Shown in pieces: positions 62,003-64,000 of a stretch of DNA of 64,000 nucleotides. The DNA is taken from the NCBI RefSeq assembly GCF_051912485.1, contig NZ_CP196822.1:434001-498000 (forward strand). The letters run 5' to 3'. A program made the position numbers and the translations under genes. Each line of letters opens with the position of its first letter. Position 1 is the first letter of the stretch. A model generated the notes under the pieces. It worked only from the letters and a program-made list of their open reading frames with translations. It was not told where the DNA came from and made no database searches. This DNA is from Nitrobacter sp051912485 (lineage in GTDB: Bacteria > Pseudomonadota > Alphaproteobacteria > Rhizobiales > Xanthobacteraceae).

Positions 62003-63037
62003 TCATGCGGCAGCAACTTCCCGGGTCCAGCGGAACTCGGTGCCGTCAACCCATATGCGGTGCATGATCACGGCCAACCGACGCGCCAGCGCTACGATCG
62101 CCTTTTTCATCCCTCGGTGCCTGGCGATCTTCATCGCCCAGGCCTTGAGCCAGGACCATTTCGCTGAACGCACCAGCATGATCTGGGCCGCTTCGTAGAG
62201 CATCATCCGCATCATCTCGTCTCCGCACCGTGATATCCCGCCGGTTCGGTCGCTCTCGCCTGATTGATGCTTAGGAGGTGGTGTCAGTCCAAATACCGCC
62301 CCGACCGCCTTGGAGTTCCTGAAACGGGCGGGCACATCGACGGTGACACGATAGGTCAGCGCAACCACAGGACCGACACCGGGGATCGTCATCAGGCGCC
62401 GGCACACCTCATCGTCCCGGACGATGGCCAGCAAGCGACGGTGCAGAATGCCGATCTGTTCGCGAAGCACCCGCCGGACAATCAGCAGCGGTTCAACCAG
62501 AACGGCCAGGTCGGGAAGGTCCGCAACAAGCTCCTTGATGCGGACCTCGAACTTCACTGTTCCTACCACGCCCATCTTGAGACCGAAGTTGCGCAAGGTG
62601 GCGCGCAGGTCGTTCTCGATGGCGATGGCCTTTGACTGAAGCAGCTTGCGATGGGTCAGCAGCATTCGCAGTTTCTGGCTGCGTAACGTCTTCACATGCA
62701 CCGGGCGGTAAAGCCCCGCCCGCATCATCTGAGCGATGCCGCGGGCATCGTTGCGGTCCGTCTTGTTGATCTGCGCCTTCAACACCGCCCTCATGTGCCG
62801 CGTCTCGACACAGATCACCGGTAAGCTCGCTTCGGCAAGAGCGCTGAAAAGCCATTGCGACAACGGACCGGCTTCCAGTCCAATCCGCTTGAAGTGATAG
62901 GTAGGGTTCGTCAGCACTTCCAGCAGAGCTCCGGGTTCGCTCGCTACCTTCACTTCCCGCACGATCCCGCCTGTGTCATCCACAATGCAGACGCTCGTTT
63001 CCTTGACTGAAATGTCCAGTCCGGCAAAATGGTCCAT
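62003..63037 (-). CDS. IS110-family transposase, distinct from the other IS110 copies
   Basis: 344 residues from ATG 63037 (a start 26 codons earlier is possible). The N-terminal DEDD part has FAGLDISVKETSVCIVDDTG and KTDRNDARGIAQMMRAGLY, and the C-terminal Transposase_20 part has LMTIPGVGPVVALTYRVTVD, GVGL..LTPPPKHQSG-type and SAKWSWLKAWAMKIARHRGM. IS110 transposases act without inverted repeats. The protein is complete and differs clearly in sequence from the family at 21900 and 32905. Confidence 0.87.
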   Translation of the reverse strand: MDHFAGLDISVKETSVCIVDDTGGIVREVKVASEPGALLEVLTNPTYHFKRIGLEAGPLSQWLFSALAEASLPVICVETRHMRAVLKAQINKTDRNDARGIAQMMRAGLYRPVHVKTLRSQKLRMLLTHRKLLQSKAIAIENDLRATLRNFGLKMGVVGTVKFEVRIKELVADLPDLAVLVEPLLIVRRVLREQIGILHRRLLAIVRDDEVCRRLMTIPGVGPVVALTYRVTVDVPARFRNSKAVGAVFGLTPPPKHQSGESDRTGGISRCGDEMMRMMLYEAAQIMLVRSAKWSWLKAWAMKIARHRGMKKAIVALARRLAVIMHRIWVDGTEFRWTREVAAA

Positions 63038-63154
63038 GCTGCGCTTCTCCTTCTGATGCTTGAGGCCGTAACCACGGACCTCGTTTTCACCATCAGCCTG
63101 AAGCGCAGCACCCAAAATCTTCAGCTATCCACAAGCTGGCCGGCCGATTACCTC

Positions 63155-63634
63155 ATCTCTCTATGGCTTGTTAATCATGGGGCATGGTCGACGACAGGTT
63201 TTATGGTTTGGCGTTACCGCGCATCCGACCGCCGAATGGATCACGCAAGCGTGTGGCTGGGACCAGACTCCCTGCTATCTGATCCGCGATCGCGATGGAG
63301 CCTATGGCGAGGTTTTCATCCGAAGACTTCGATCCATGGGTATTCGCGATTGACCGACGTCGCCACGTTCCCCATGACAAAACGCATATGCTGAACGACT
63401 GATCGGTTCCATCCGACGGGAATGCCTTCCACGTTGTTGTGTTCGGCGAGCGGCATCTCCGTCACGTGCTGCTGTCGTATATGGATTATTACAACGAGGC
63501 TCGCACGCATCTATCCTTGGAGAAGGATTCACCGGTCTCGCGCAACGTTGAGCGGGCCGGACACATTTTTTGCCGTCCGGTCCTGGGCGGGCTGCATCAC
63601 CAATATATTCGGATTTGATTTACGACAGGCACAT
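63155..63634 (+). pseudogene. Integrase-core IS fragment with right end
   Basis: It reads YGLLIMGHGRRQVLWFGVTAHPTAEWI, then ACGWDQTPCYLIRDRDGAYG, with frameshifts near 63350 and 63430, and ends LGGLHHQYIRI and the terminus GATTTACGACAGGCACA. Relative to other copies, 12 bases between two GATC repeats are missing after TAEWI. The left half of the IS is absent. Confidence 0.7.
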
Positions 63635-63639
63635 GTGCA

Positions 63640-63940
63640 TCCGAACGCTAAGATTGCTGCGCTCCCCATAGGAAGTCGAGACATGATCAATATCCGGGTT
63701 GCCTTCGGTCCTTATCTTGCGAATGCCAGTACATTCGGCGGGGCTATAGCGGCCCTTGGCACTTTCGGAGGACGGGCCGTAAATCTTGACCAACAACGCA
63801 TAGTCGATATCGCCGGCGAACGCACCTTCAACGGTCTCCAGATTGGCCTTGTGGCCCTCGCTGGTAAGCTGCACGCGATTGGCGAGGTGGGAGGCCAGAT
63901 CATCCATGAAAATAATCGCAGCGTCACTCGCAGCTTCCAA
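63640..63940 (-). pseudogene. IS1-type transposase fragment
   Basis: The minus-strand frame reads DAAIIFMDDLASHLANRVQL, HKANLETVEGAFAGDIDYAL and VKIYGPSSE, YSPAECTG, HVSTSYGERSNLSVRM. This matches rhizobial IS1-like transposases through their middle. It is truncated at 63635 by the IS right end; the N-terminus of the protein, near 63960, is also incomplete. It is not functional. Confidence 0.65.
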
Positions 63941-64000
63941 CGTACCATGACAGAATAAGCTTCGTATCAGCGTCGATTGCGGAACCCACTACCGATTGGA

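Overview
The window looks like accessory DNA from a Bradyrhizobium-type alphaproteobacterium (Nitrobacteraceae). GC content is high. Many small hypothetical proteins resemble families I know from Bradyrhizobium, as do the IS66, IS110, IS5-like and integrase-core insertion sequences, and there is an old Flp/Tad pilus remnant. This assignment comes from memory of families, not from a search. Roughly half of the window is insertion sequences, their fragments and truncated host genes, which is typical of a symbiosis island, an integrative element graveyard or a plasmid-like accessory region.

Layout. 1-9400: an IS66 element running off the left edge, an OprB porin tail, a PilZ protein, a small incomplete Tad pilus set (TadD-like lipoprotein, cpaC, cpaB with cpaB and cpaC divergent) and a first pile of IS fragments. 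9400-13200: a type III restriction (Res) fragment, a GGDEF diguanylate cyclase and a Tat-exported epoxide hydrolase. 13600-20700: island-like DNA with a tyrosine recombinase interrupted by one stop codon, a serine recombinase/DUF2924/DUF3489 operon, a perfect 42-bp palindrome, a degenerate tRNA and a string of small phage- or island-type proteins. 21000-24700: a cupin, IS110/IS6/IS3 debris, a YbaK-type deacylase and scraps of hemA and an FNT-like transporter. 24835-28088: a tight four-gene operon (CuA subunit II, heme-copper subunit I without the usual active-site Tyr, SCO1/SenC, membrane protein) whose order matches norS-norY-senC-orf of the sNOR nitric oxide reductases. 28000-34100: three IS elements around a miniature DUF4167 gene. 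34500-37400: two tandem DUF1254/DUF1214 exported proteins.

37400-42700: mostly non-coding repeats, IS ends and truncated genes (integrase, smpB, copA), with an intact mscL. 42700-48500: alanine dehydrogenase, a second copy of the recombinase/DUF2924/DUF3489 cassette with its recombinase truncated, a TauE/SafE-type transporter, a DUF2270 protein and a small conserved protein. 49000-52800: prophage remnant (HNH end, small proteins, a terminase large subunit with an internal stop and an IS tail fused to it). 52900-56100: a second intact copy of the 1270-bp IS5-like element in inverted orientation, a PRC-barrel protein and a frameshifted integrase-core IS. 56100-61300: DedA, gene scraps, then a LodA/GoxA-like quinoprotein with its LodB-like flavoprotein and a small Tat-signal protein upstream. 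61300-64000: IS110 and other IS fragments and an IS1-like transposase piece.

The most interesting content is the sNOR-like operon, the LodAB-like operon that lacks the expected cofactor cysteine, the duplicated recombinase cassette with its palindrome, and the repeated same-orientation IS right ends that appear to have driven rearrangement here.
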